From: Limosilactobacillus frumenti DSM 13145 | GTDB lineage: Bacteria > Bacillota > Bacilli > Lactobacillales > Lactobacillaceae | Direction: 5' to 3' | Assembly (NCBI RefSeq): GCF_001436045.1 | Contig: NZ_AZER01000013.1 | Location: 62,001-126,000 of the forward strand | DNA: 64,000 nt | Part shown: piece after piece, positions 41,865-50,793 of the stretch | Layout of the letters: each line of letters starts with the position of its first letter | How positions within the stretch are numbered: the first letter of the stretch is position 1 | Translations under genes and position numbers: made by a program | The notes under the pieces: generated by a model | Seen by the model: the letters and a program-made list of their open reading frames with translations, nothing else | What the model was told of the DNA's origin: nothing | Database searches by the model: none

Positions 41865-43112
41865 ATGGTCCAAAAAGTATTTCGCTGGTTGGTAATTATG
41901 GCCACCACAGTCTTAATAGTAAGTAGCGCACTCCTGCCCAGTACTTCAGCTCAGGCCGCAGCGTTCAAGTTAAATGCCCGCTCGGCATACGCTATTGATG
42001 CGCAAACGGGGCAAGTACTATACCAAAAGAATGCCCGCAAGAAGTATCCGGTCGCTTCATTGACCAAGGTTTTAACTCTAGCGGTGATTGAACAGGATGT
42101 TGCCGCTCATAAGTTGCGTTGGAATCAGAAGGTGAAGGTCACCCCTGCAGTGGCAAAGGTGGCTAATGACTGGCATTTTTCGAATGTGCAGTTGAATGCT
42201 GGAGAATCCTATACCGTTCGCCAGTTAGCCGAATCAATGATGATTGTATCTGCTGATGGTAGTACTGAAGCACTGGCATTAGCCGATGCTGGGAGTACGG
42301 CGGCTTTTAATAAGAAGATGCAGGCGGTCGCACGAAAAGCCGGTGTTAAGGATGCCAAGATCTATAACATGATTGGGTTACCTAATGAGGACTTAGGGAA
42401 AAATAAGATTAAGGGTGTCGATAAAGATGCTGAAAATCTGTTTTCTGCACGGGATATGGCGCTGATTTCTAAATACCTAATTGATAATTACCCTGATGCA
42501 TTGAAGATCACGAAGACAAAGTTTGCTAACTTCCGGGTAAGTGAGGGTCAAAGTGAACGCCTGGTTAATATTAATTCCTTATTGCCGAAGAATGGCTTTG
42601 CCCCCAAAAATGGGGAAATTGATGGGCTGAAGACCGGTAACACAGATGCAGCCGGTAAGTGCATCATTACTACGGGGACCTTTGATGGACGGCGAATTAT
42701 CTTAGTTGCTTTGCATACGAAGGGTGATTGGAATCGGCAGTCGAAGGAATCGAAAGAGTTTTATGAACAGTTAACTGATCGCTACCAGCCGGTAACCTTG
42801 AACACAACTCAACAAGTTAGTCGGCAGGTACAAAGAATGCGAGTTGTTCATGCGAAGAAACGTCGCTCGACGAAGTTGGACCTGCAGCGGGCAACTGCTG
42901 TGTGGGTACCTAAGGGAATGACTTGGCAACAGATGAAGCCTAGCTTGATAGTAAAGCAGGCGGATCGGTCAATGACAGGGAGCCTGAAGGCACCGGTTAA
43001 GAAGGGCCAGCAAGTTGGTTACCTAGTGCTGCACCCTGGTGATCTGCCGAAGGTTAAGATGCCGGTGAAGGCACTGAACAATGTGCAGAGAAGTGGGTGG
43101 TTCGACCTTTAA
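41865..43112 (+). CDS. dacA: D-alanyl-D-alanine carboxypeptidase (PBP5-like)
   Basis: 415 residues: signal peptide ending AQAA, then the transpeptidase fold with S65-L-T-K68, S129-A-D (the usual SxN is SAD here) and GLKTGNT near 264. The C-terminal beta domain (about 300-415) is as in PBP5. It removes the terminal D-Ala of peptidoglycan stem peptides. The C-terminal membrane-binding helix is short (RSGWFDL). ATG 41865 is behind GAAGGAGGA. It ends before a strong bidirectional terminator. Confidence 0.9.
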   Translation: MVQKVFRWLVIMATTVLIVSSALLPSTSAQAAAFKLNARSAYAIDAQTGQVLYQKNARKKYPVASLTKVLTLAVIEQDVAAHKLRWNQKVKVTPAVAKVANDWHFSNVQLNAGESYTVRQLAESMMIVSADGSTEALALADAGSTAAFNKKMQAVARKAGVKDAKIYNMIGLPNEDLGKNKIKGVDKDAENLFSARDMALISKYLIDNYPDALKITKTKFANFRVSEGQSERLVNINSLLPKNGFAPKNGEIDGLKTGNTDAAGKCIITTGTFDGRRIILVALHTKGDWNRQSKESKEFYEQLTDRYQPVTLNTTQQVSRQVQRMRVVHAKKRRSTKLDLQRATAVWVPKGMTWQQMKPSLIVKQADRSMTGSLKAPVKKGQQVGYLVLHPGDLPKVKMPVKALNNVQRSGWFDL

Positions 43113-43208
43113 TGAGTGTGAGACCGTTTAAAGTCCTGTAGGATTATCCTAGTAAGGTGCTGCCGACGTGACAACGTGGTAACATATAGAAATATAACTC
43201 TAATAACC

Positions 43209-43247
43209 AAAAAGGTCCCGTAATCGCAATGATTGCGGGACCTTTTT
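43209..43247. terminator. Bidirectional terminator between dacA and galM
   Basis: AAAAAGGTCCCG and ATC pair with GAT and CGGGACCTTTTT. Confidence 0.92.
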
Positions 43248-43264
43248 CATTTTAAACCATTTGG

Positions 43265-44305
43265 TTAATATTCAACGTGCCACTTGATGGTGTAATTCTT
43301 TTCTTCATTTGGATGTAACGTAATATCACCGAAACCATCATGATTGATAGCATCAGATAAGGTTTGGGCTTCCATAGCCAAGCCGAGGTGAGGATGAACT
43401 TGACCATGGTTGTAAACTGCCGGATCATCAGAATTCATGGAGTACATGATCAAGGCGTTCCGGTCAGAATACAAAGTCATCTTCCGCCCACTTTCTGGAT
43501 CTTCCAGAGTGGCGACCGGCTTAGTTAAGCTTGGTTCAACTTCCCAGATGTCATCGAACCCATTTTCCTTGGTAGAAGCCATCTTTTGCAAAGCATCGCC
43601 CAGACGAGTTGGCTTGCTGAAGTCAAATGGCGTTCCAGCGTTGTCCAGCCGTTTGCCTGTTGGAATCTTACCATCGTCAACTTCCAGGTGGTCCTTCGAG
43701 TTAACGTACAACTTCAATTGATCAACAGTCTTAACACTAGCTGCGGCCATGTTCCAATAAGTGTGGTTAGTTGGATTGAATAGCGTGTCAGCATCAGAGG
43801 TTGCGCTAAATTTGAGGGTTAAATTATCGTCGTTATCTAACGTGTAGGTAGCAGTGACGTGAATAGTCCCTGGGAAGGTATCCATTTCTTCAGTCAGTGT
43901 TAAGCTAAGGGTGATTGACAGGTAATCCGCGGTTTTCTTCGTTCCATCGACGTTCCAGATGTAAGAATAGAAACCATTTGTTCCGCCATGAAGACTGTTT
44001 TTGCCTTCGTTTTGTTCCACCTGGTATTCTTTGCCGTTAATGGAGAAATGACCATTAGCAATTCGACCAGCGACCCGACCAATTAACCGGTCAGTACAGA
44101 AACCATTATTGGTGTATTCATCAAGGTTCTCGGATGTTAGCACCATGTCAGCCTTGCCGCCATCCTTGGTTGGCACCTTAAATGATTGCAGCAGGCCAGC
44201 AAAATCGAGGATCCCAGCCTGGACACCATTGTTGTTAGTTAAAACATACTTGGTAACCGGCTTACCCTTATATGTTCCAAACGGTTCTTGAGCGATATTC
44301 ATCAT
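43265..44305 (-). CDS. galM: Aldose 1-epimerase (galactose mutarotase)
   Basis: A 346-residue GalM fold: catalytic His pair in SLHGGTNGF and NPTNHTYWN, catalytic Glu in LAMEAQTLSDA near the C-terminus, and Asp in ENGFDDIW. It interconverts alpha and beta anomers of galactose or other aldoses. The start MMNIAQEPF is behind AGGAGG (8 bases). A cre-like site and a LacI-type palindrome lie upstream (44325-44395), suggesting catabolite and sugar-specific control. Confidence 0.93.
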   Translation of the reverse strand: MMNIAQEPFGTYKGKPVTKYVLTNNNGVQAGILDFAGLLQSFKVPTKDGGKADMVLTSENLDEYTNNGFCTDRLIGRVAGRIANGHFSINGKEYQVEQNEGKNSLHGGTNGFYSYIWNVDGTKKTADYLSITLSLTLTEEMDTFPGTIHVTATYTLDNDDNLTLKFSATSDADTLFNPTNHTYWNMAAASVKTVDQLKLYVNSKDHLEVDDGKIPTGKRLDNAGTPFDFSKPTRLGDALQKMASTKENGFDDIWEVEPSLTKPVATLEDPESGRKMTLYSDRNALIMYSMNSDDPAVYNHGQVHPHLGLAMEAQTLSDAINHDGFGDITLHPNEEKNYTIKWHVEY

Positions 44306-44324
44306 ACACTGTACCTCCTTGAAA

Positions 44325-44395
44325 AGTAAGCGCTTTATATTAAACTACATCCTTATTCTACCACAACTAAGTTCAGACGTATGCAACCGGTTGCA
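44325..44395 (-). promoter_or_regulatory. galM control region: cre-like site and LacI-type palindrome
   Basis: AGTAAGCGCTTTAT (44325-44338) matches the cre consensus at 12 of 14 positions and lies between promoter and start codon. A minus-strand extended -10, TGGTAGAAT, lies near 44360. TGCAACCGGTTGCA (44382-44395), a perfect 14-bp palindrome of LacI/GalR type, sits upstream, directly beside the stop codon of the DUF2252 gene. Confidence 0.65.
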
Positions 44396-45784
44396 CTATT
44401 TTGAGCTGACTGCTTGTTGGAAGGCTTGAAAATCAACCGCTACTTGCTTGGCATATTCGTTTGTCCAGGTGACCAATCCCTGGTCGAGAGCTTTTTGTCC
44501 CTTCAGATAGCCGCGGATCATTGGTGCGGTTGGACTTTGGTAGTGAGCAATTGCCAGTAGGAAGGCACAGATCTGACAATACAGGTTGAAACTTTCCCGG
44601 TCTAATTTGGCAACGTTAATAGATTCCTTCATGTCCCGGAATTGACGAATGTAGTAACTTCTGCCCCCAAAAGCCGTACTGCCGAGGAAGGGATCAGATG
44701 ATGATTGGAGGACCTTTTGAGCAGTGACGATTCGGCGGCCGGCACGCACACTACTTTGGATGGCCTCTTCGACGGGCAGTTTTAACAAGTTATAACGCAG
44801 CGGCATCGCTTCCTTGACCTGAAGAACGAGGTGGCTACCGTCAATGCCCGTTAACAATATTAGGTAACAACGGGTCCCAAAGCTCCCGACCCCGACACTG
44901 TAACGAATAATGTCACTGATCTGGAAATTGGCGAGGAAAACGCGAATATCCTGGCGAACAGTGGAGCGGTAGGCATTATAACCGGCCACGATTTGTTGAT
45001 ACTTAACAGCGCTGACATGTTTAGCACGTGGTGGATTGTCCTTGAACCGTAACTGACCATTATTATCAGTAGCCGCCATCTTTTGAGTAATCTGTTCAGA
45101 ATTACTGTGCTGGCTTTTCTTAATAATCTTATTAAGAATCTTGGTCATTTGATGGTGTTTATCGTCAACCGTATCAATTGACTTCATCATGTCATGGATT
45201 TCATATGAAGAGTAAAAACGTTGGGCAAGGGTGAGCTTATCAACCCGCTTAATGGCGTGACGGTAGGTCTTAGTCATCAGATGGAGGATCTGGTCAAGGT
45301 CATCTTCTGTAAAGCGGTTTTCTTCGCCGGCTAATTTAGCACTGACCAACAGGCGTTTAAGATCACTTTCCCAGTTACCGATGCGGGCTTCATCAAAGTC
45401 ATTCAAGCCAAATAATAGTTGTCGTTCAGGTGATGCATAGAAGCCGTAATTATTGACGTGGGCGTCACCACAAATAATTGTGGGGATGCCACTTTGATTT
45501 TGGGCTTTCAAATCCCTCTCCATCAATTCAGCTGTTCCTCGGAAAAAGGCAAACTTGCTGGCCAGCATTCGTTGATGACGGAGCGGTAACAATTCTTGGA
45601 TCATGTTAGCTTCTGTCTGCTTGATTGCTGCTACTGGATCACGGTTAACGGGCTTAAAAGCAACCAAGTCCGCCGTGGTTATTTTTTGTTGGCGGTATTG
45701 TCCAGCAGCTTTTAGTTCATCTTTCGTCCGGTTAATGCTGATCTTTTTTAAATCAAACAGATCTAGATTTTCTTTACTAGGCAT
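44396..45784 (-). CDS. DUF2252 family protein
   Basis: A 462-residue protein of the DUF2252 family, which has a distant aminoglycoside-phosphotransferase/kinase-like fold. Conserved blocks: FFRGTAELME, CGDAHVNNYGFYASPER (HxN catalytic-like), FGLNDFDEA (metal-binding D-x-D-like), VGVGSFGTRCY and FGGRSYYIRQFRDMK. The combination resembles kinase catalytic and metal motifs, but no substrate is known. It is upstream of galM on the same strand, separated by the control region. Confidence 0.85.
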   Translation of the reverse strand: MPSKENLDLFDLKKISINRTKDELKAAGQYRQQKITTADLVAFKPVNRDPVAAIKQTEANMIQELLPLRHQRMLASKFAFFRGTAELMERDLKAQNQSGIPTIICGDAHVNNYGFYASPERQLLFGLNDFDEARIGNWESDLKRLLVSAKLAGEENRFTEDDLDQILHLMTKTYRHAIKRVDKLTLAQRFYSSYEIHDMMKSIDTVDDKHHQMTKILNKIIKKSQHSNSEQITQKMAATDNNGQLRFKDNPPRAKHVSAVKYQQIVAGYNAYRSTVRQDIRVFLANFQISDIIRYSVGVGSFGTRCYLILLTGIDGSHLVLQVKEAMPLRYNLLKLPVEEAIQSSVRAGRRIVTAQKVLQSSSDPFLGSTAFGGRSYYIRQFRDMKESINVAKLDRESFNLYCQICAFLLAIAHYQSPTAPMIRGYLKGQKALDQGLVTWTNEYAKQVAVDFQAFQQAVSSK

Positions 45785-45965
45785 GATGAATGTACTCCTC
45801 GTTCAAGTAATTAATTTTATTGTAATGGTTTTGTTACGATTGTCGAGAAAATTTGAGTTTGCCCGGGCATTCTGCCACAATAAAGGCAAAGACAAGTGAC
45901 CGTTCATCAAAGTAAGTAACGGCACAGCTATATTGAAAATATAGTGCAGGCAAGGAGTGATTGCA

Positions 45966-47501
45966 GTGTTAATCATGGTTGAGAGAAATGTGGCCCAGCA
46001 TTTACATGCGAATACTCGGACAACGGATGCCCAGCAGGTGTTGAAGGCGACGAGTTGGTCTGTCCGCGTTGTCGGTGATTTTATGATCGTCATGAACAAT
46101 CTTCTATCGATCCCTGTAATTGTCAGACACCCGCAACAGTTTAGTGATTCACGTTCATTTGTTGCTGCCTTTAAACGGGAATTCTTACATTTACTAGAAG
46201 CATTACCAGTGCCACGGGGAAAGATCGGGATGATTCGTGATTACCAGCTGGCCAGTGTTAATTTCATGGCGCCTATTCCGGCCGCCATCCAACAACGGCT
46301 CCAAGTTTTTCAGAATCTCTTAAATCAGCCGGGAGTAATTCACTGGGATGAAGATCCAAGTAATGCGGTCGTTTCGCTGCAATTAGCAAAGAGTATTCGC
46401 TTGCAAAACCCTGATACAGGTGATGCTCAATCGGTTATTGATGTGTTTAAACAGTACGTAATCAACGATTTTGCCTTGCCAGCACACCCCAAATTGAATG
46501 AACACAACCGTCAATACCTGTATCGGTCATCATCATTGAATGATGTCATGAATGAGTCGGCGGTGACTGAACAAATTACCACTGACTATAAGAAAGCATT
46601 GATTCACCATCAGAAAAGTGATGCCATTATTGACCGTGACCTGGACTATGCCAATGATTACATGAGCTATGTTGCGGAACTAGGCCAGTCAATTATTGAC
46701 GACTTAACCATGCCTTATTACTATATTTTGGATTATGCGAGTCGTAATGATGAACGATCATCAATGACGAAGTTGCGGGGGATGCGGGCTGCTTTTCGCG
46801 AATTAGCCCGCTTTTTAAAAGCGCAGGCCTTATTCTCGGCCGCGGATTTTGATGAATTTACCCAAGCAGTGAGTCAAGCCATTGACGACACGACACCAAC
46901 ACTGCAAGGGTTCCGTTTAGAGCGAATGCTGCATAGTGCTGAGTCGGAGTTACAACGCCGCCGAGCCCTGCTGTATCACGCTCGTAAGTACAGCAACCAC
47001 CGTTACCATGTCCGGGTTGAACTAACTGGTTACCACCCCAAGATGTGGCGTCAACTAGCGGTCAGTGGTGAAACCAGACTAGATGACTTTTGTTACCTTA
47101 TCTTGGCAGCCTTTCATGCTGGGGGTTCTCACTTATATGCATTGAAACATGGAAAGGATCTTTACCAGCTACCATACTTGGATAATGGAGAAAATATCAC
47201 TCTGCACTGGTTGGGTGAATTTAAACAAGGTGACCAACTGATCCTTGACTATGACTTTGGTGATTCATGGTCATTTAAAGTCACTATTGAAGAAGTTACC
47301 AAGAAGCGGACATCGTTGACTAACCAGGAAGCCCAATTATTGGCTGGTTCCGGGAAGGGGATCATTGATGATATCGGCGGGGTCGCTGGCTTGGAAGCGG
47401 CGGCACAAGATGATCCCAGTATTAATGAAGACTTTGATCCCAAAACGGAACAGGAAGAGTGGGTTAATACTAGTCGTCAATTAGCACGACGTTATGAATA
47501 G
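45966..47501 (+). CDS. Protein with C-terminal PRiA4_ORF3 domain
   Basis: 511 residues. The last ~170 (YHVRVELTGYHPKMWRQLAV, FDYDFGDSWSFKVTIEE-like YDFGDSWSFKVT, GIDDIGG) match the plasmid pRiA4b ORF-3 domain. The N-terminal ~330 residues are helical with no family I recognise; MIVMNNLLSIPVIV and LPVPRGKIGMIRDYQ at its start resemble small DUF6933-like proteins. Function unknown. GTG 45966 is 8 bases after AAGGAG; the GTG at 45957 lies inside the ribosome-binding site. It is divergent from the DUF2252 gene. Confidence 0.75.
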   Translation: MLIMVERNVAQHLHANTRTTDAQQVLKATSWSVRVVGDFMIVMNNLLSIPVIVRHPQQFSDSRSFVAAFKREFLHLLEALPVPRGKIGMIRDYQLASVNFMAPIPAAIQQRLQVFQNLLNQPGVIHWDEDPSNAVVSLQLAKSIRLQNPDTGDAQSVIDVFKQYVINDFALPAHPKLNEHNRQYLYRSSSLNDVMNESAVTEQITTDYKKALIHHQKSDAIIDRDLDYANDYMSYVAELGQSIIDDLTMPYYYILDYASRNDERSSMTKLRGMRAAFRELARFLKAQALFSAADFDEFTQAVSQAIDDTTPTLQGFRLERMLHSAESELQRRRALLYHARKYSNHRYHVRVELTGYHPKMWRQLAVSGETRLDDFCYLILAAFHAGGSHLYALKHGKDLYQLPYLDNGENITLHWLGEFKQGDQLILDYDFGDSWSFKVTIEEVTKKRTSLTNQEAQLLAGSGKGIIDDIGGVAGLEAAAQDDPSINEDFDPKTEQEEWVNTSRQLARRYE

Positions 47502-47510
47502 GCGTTTCTT

Positions 47511-47540
47511 TTGTATTATTAATGTGAAAAAGTCTACAAT
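47511..47540 (+). promoter_or_regulatory. Promoter of the alcohol dehydrogenase-cyclophilin operon
   Basis: TTGTAT (47511-47516) and TACAAT (47535-47540), 18-bp spacer, 40 bases before the ATG. Confidence 0.55.
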
Positions 47541-47579
47541 AAAGGTGTAAATGTCTTGAAGAAAGTGAGGGGCTGAAAA

Positions 47580-48620
47580 ATGTCAGAAGATCATATTCCT
47601 GAAACAATGAAGGCCTGGGAAGTTACTACCCCGGGCCCACTGGACGGCCCAGAAGCACCGTTAAAGCTGGTTACTAAGCCAGTTCCAACTCCTGGACGTG
47701 GTGAAGTTTTAGTAAAGGTATTAACTTGTGGTGTTTGTCACACTGATTTACACGTTACAGAAGGGGATTTACCTGTTCATCACGAGCACGTTACCCCTGG
47801 TCATGAAATTGTTGGTAAAGTGGTCGCCTTTGGCCCAGAAACACGACGGTTCAAGAAAGGTGAACGGATTGGTATTCCATGGTTCCGTCATGCTTGTGGA
47901 GTCTGCAAGTTCTGCCGGTCAGGACATGAAAACCTTTGTCCCCACTCTGTTTATACGGGCTGGGATCATGATGGCGGCTATGCCGAGTATGTGACTGTTC
48001 CAGAAGGATTTGCGTACCGGATCCCAGAAAAGTTCAATGACTTGGAAGCTGCTCCGCTACTTTGCGCCGGAATAATTGGCTACCGGGCGTATGAACGGGC
48101 AAATGTTCCAGCAGGGGGCCGTCTTGGACTGTACGGCTTCGGTGGATCGGCTCATATTACCGCACAGATTGCTTTAGCTCAAGGGGTTGAAGTGCACGTC
48201 TTTACCCGGGGCGCTGATGCTCGTAAGTTTGCCCTGCAATTAGGTGCCGTTGAAGCAAAGGGGGCTTATGACCTGTCCGAAGTACCTCTAGATTCTTCGA
48301 TCATTTTTGCTCCGGTGGGTGACATCGTATTACCGGCATTGGAAAGTTTAGTTCCTGGTGGGACGCTTGCCATGGCCGGAATTCACATGACTGATGTGCC
48401 AAAGCTGAACTACCAGAAGCACCTCTTCCACGAAAAGACGTTAACGTCGGTTGAATCAAATACCCGTCGTGATGGTGAAGAATTCCTGACCTTAGCTGAC
48501 CGGTTGGATATTCACCCAGAAGTCCATGAGTATGCCCTTGACCAAGCTGCCGAAGCATTGAAGTACGTAAAGGCCGGGGATATTAAAGGTGCCTGTGTAC
48601 TCCGCGTCAGCAAAGACTAA
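47580..48620 (+). CDS. Zinc-dependent alcohol dehydrogenase
   Basis: 346 residues, medium-chain dehydrogenase: catalytic zinc in CGVCHTDLH and GHEIVG, structural zinc in [15 protein letters not shown], and a cofactor loop GFGGSAH replacing GxGxxG. It is close to the AdhP-like/propanol-preferring group that reduces aldehydes to alcohols, useful for redox balance in heterofermentation. ATG 47580 is behind GAGGGGCTG. It is followed 18 bases on by a cyclophilin gene in the same unit. Confidence 0.9.
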   Translation: MSEDHIPETMKAWEVTTPGPLDGPEAPLKLVTKPVPTPGRGEVLVKVLTCGVCHTDLHVTEGDLPVHHEHVTPGHEIVGKVVAFGPETRRFKKGERIGIPWFRHACGVCKFCRSGHENLCPHSVYTGWDHDGGYAEYVTVPEGFAYRIPEKFNDLEAAPLLCAGIIGYRAYERANVPAGGRLGLYGFGGSAHITAQIALAQGVEVHVFTRGADARKFALQLGAVEAKGAYDLSEVPLDSSIIFAPVGDIVLPALESLVPGGTLAMAGIHMTDVPKLNYQKHLFHEKTLTSVESNTRRDGEEFLTLADRLDIHPEVHEYALDQAAEALKYVKAGDIKGACVLRVSKD

Positions 48621-48638
48621 CGAAATGAGGATTAGATA

Positions 48639-49226
48639 ATGACTTACCCACAATTAAACTTGTCACAAGCCGATGGCCCCGTTGCCATCATGAAAACAAC
48701 GGCCGGGGCAATGACCATTCAATTATTCCCGGAACAAGCACCAAAAACGGTGGAGAACTTTATTAAATTAGCCCAGGATCATTATTACGATGGGGTAATT
48801 TTTCACCGAGTGATTCCTGATTTTATGATTCAGGGTGGTGACCCTACTGGAACCGGTCGCGGTGGTGAAAGTTCTTTTGGTCGGCCATTTGAAGATGAGT
48901 TCTCAGATGAACTCTTCAACTTGAATGGCGCCTTATCGATGGCCAATGCGGGCCCTAATACCAATGGTAGTCAATTCTTTATCGTCACTGCCGAACATGT
49001 CCCAGCTGACATGATTGACCAGATGAAGATGGCTGGATATCCAGCAGATATTATTGATTACTATCAACAACATGGTGGCACGCCATGGTTAGATGGACAC
49101 CATACCGTCTTCGGTCAATTAATTGAGGGTCAGGACGTTGCCAAGCAAATTAGTTTGACCAAACGTAACCGGATGGATAAGCCAAAGAAAGATATTGTGA
49201 TCAAGAAAATTACTATTGAAAATTAG
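48639..49226 (+). CDS. Cyclophilin-type peptidyl-prolyl isomerase
   Basis: A 195-residue single-domain cyclophilin without signal peptide. The active-site Arg and Phe lie in IFHRVIPDFMIQGGDPTGTGRGG, and NGSQFFI and the HTVFGQ motif are conserved. An insert (VPADMIDQMKMAGYPADIIDYYQQHGG) lengthens it relative to the minimal fold. It catalyses prolyl cis-trans isomerisation in the cytosol. ATG 48639 follows ATGAGGATT. Confidence 0.93.
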   Translation: MTYPQLNLSQADGPVAIMKTTAGAMTIQLFPEQAPKTVENFIKLAQDHYYDGVIFHRVIPDFMIQGGDPTGTGRGGESSFGRPFEDEFSDELFNLNGALSMANAGPNTNGSQFFIVTAEHVPADMIDQMKMAGYPADIIDYYQQHGGTPWLDGHHTVFGQLIEGQDVAKQISLTKRNRMDKPKKDIVIKKITIEN

Positions 49227-49229
49227 TCC

Positions 49230-49260
49230 AAAAATCATCCAGCTTTCTGGATGATTTTTT
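49230..49260 (+). terminator. Terminator after the cyclophilin
   Basis: AAAATCATCCAG pairs with CTGGATGATTTT around CTTT, with a further T-run. Confidence 0.9.
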
Positions 49261-49316
49261 TAGTTTAACCCAGTATGATAGTGGTAATGAATTTTAAATC
49301 ATTTGGAGGTCATATC

Positions 49317-50792
49317 ATGGCAGCTTACCGTACCGAATCTGATACTTTAGGTCCCGTCGAAATTCCGGCGGATGCATTGTGGGGGCCCCAGACCCAGCGG
49401 AGTCTTCGTAATTTTCCTACTGGCCCGTATATGCCCATTGCAATCATTCGGGCGCTCTTGCAAATTAAGAAAGCCGCTGCACAGACGAATATGGAAATGA
49501 AGCAGATCGAACCGGCCAAAGGGAAACTGATCGTTAAGGCGATCGATACTTTACTGGCATTAAGTGATGATGACCTTCGTCATGACTTCCCGCTCAAGGT
49601 TTACCAAACTGGTTCGGGAACGCAAACAAATATGAACACGAACGAAGTAATTGCTCACAAAGCCCATCAAATTAATCCGGATATTGAGATTTTACCGAAT
49701 GATGATGTTAACAAAGGACAGAGTTCGAACGATACCTTCCCAACTGCAATGAATATTGTGGCAATTGAAGCATTGGATCGCTTGGAACCGGCTGTTAAAC
49801 ACTTAATTGCTGAGTTGAAAGTCAAAGAAGACAAATACTGGGATACCGTTAAGATTGGACGAACTCACCTTCAAGATGCCACCCCAATGACGTTTGGCCA
49901 GGAAATCTCTGGTTACGTTGCGGCCTTGGAACACGACTTAACCTTTATCCAAACTCTCGCACCAACCCTTTTGGAATTAGCAATTGGGGGAACAGCCGTA
50001 GGAACCGGATTAAACGCCGCTCCGGGGATGGCCAGTGCGATTGCGGATAAGCTAAGCAGGGTTTATGATCACCAATTTACTGCCGATTGTAATAAATTCT
50101 ATGGATTAGCTAATCACTCCGGCCTTGATGTGGTCCATGGTGCGCTCAAGTCATTAGCCGCGGATATGTTTAAGATCGCCCAGGATATTCGTTTCTTAGC
50201 TTCGGGACCTCGCGCGGGGTACGATGAATTGAATATTCCTGCCAACGAGCCCGGTTCGTCCATTATGCCCGGAAAAGTCAACCCTACCCAGGCGGAAGCA
50301 GTGACGATGGCTGCGTTGCGGGTGTTCGGTAATGATACGGTGATCACAATGGCTTCATCGCAAGGAAACTTCGAAATGAACGTTTACAAGCCTGTCTTGA
50401 TTTACACATTTCTCGAATCAACCAATATCCTGACCGGGACAATTAAGAGTTTTACAGATAAACTTGTTCACGGGATGACTGTTAATAAGAAACGAATGAC
50501 CGAGTTAGTCGACCGCTCTCTGATGACGGTGACTGCCTTATCGCCGCATATCGGTTACCATGATAGTGCGAAGATTGCCCAAAAGGCGGCGAAGGAGGGA
50601 ACTACCCTGCGGGATGCTGCTCTAGCAACTGGCAAAGTAATGGCGGAACAATATGATCAGTGGATGAATACCTTAAAGATGACTAATGCTGATCGTCGTC
50701 AACGGATGAAAGACCGGTTTAACGAAGCTAAGGATAAGATGAAGCAGAACAGTAAACGGCATTCATTCAGTCATAGAAAGGACCAGAAGTAA
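49317..50792 (+). CDS. fumC: Class II fumarate hydratase
   Basis: A 491-residue fumarase/aspartase superfamily protein: QTGSGTQTNMN, GRTHLQDATP (catalytic His) and the signature GSSIMPGKVNP (catalytic Ser loop). It has a C-terminal extension rich in Lys/Arg/Gln. It interconverts malate and fumarate. The next gene, 1 base later, is a fumarate-reductase flavoprotein, giving a reductive malate-to-succinate route that reoxidises NADH. ATG 49317 follows TTGGAGGTC. Confidence 0.93.
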   Translation: MAAYRTESDTLGPVEIPADALWGPQTQRSLRNFPTGPYMPIAIIRALLQIKKAAAQTNMEMKQIEPAKGKLIVKAIDTLLALSDDDLRHDFPLKVYQTGSGTQTNMNTNEVIAHKAHQINPDIEILPNDDVNKGQSSNDTFPTAMNIVAIEALDRLEPAVKHLIAELKVKEDKYWDTVKIGRTHLQDATPMTFGQEISGYVAALEHDLTFIQTLAPTLLELAIGGTAVGTGLNAAPGMASAIADKLSRVYDHQFTADCNKFYGLANHSGLDVVHGALKSLAADMFKIAQDIRFLASGPRAGYDELNIPANEPGSSIMPGKVNPTQAEAVTMAALRVFGNDTVITMASSQGNFEMNVYKPVLIYTFLESTNILTGTIKSFTDKLVHGMTVNKKRMTELVDRSLMTVTALSPHIGYHDSAKIAQKAAKEGTTLRDAALATGKVMAEQYDQWMNTLKMTNADRRQRMKDRFNEAKDKMKQNSKRHSFSHRKDQK

Positions 50793-50793
50793 G

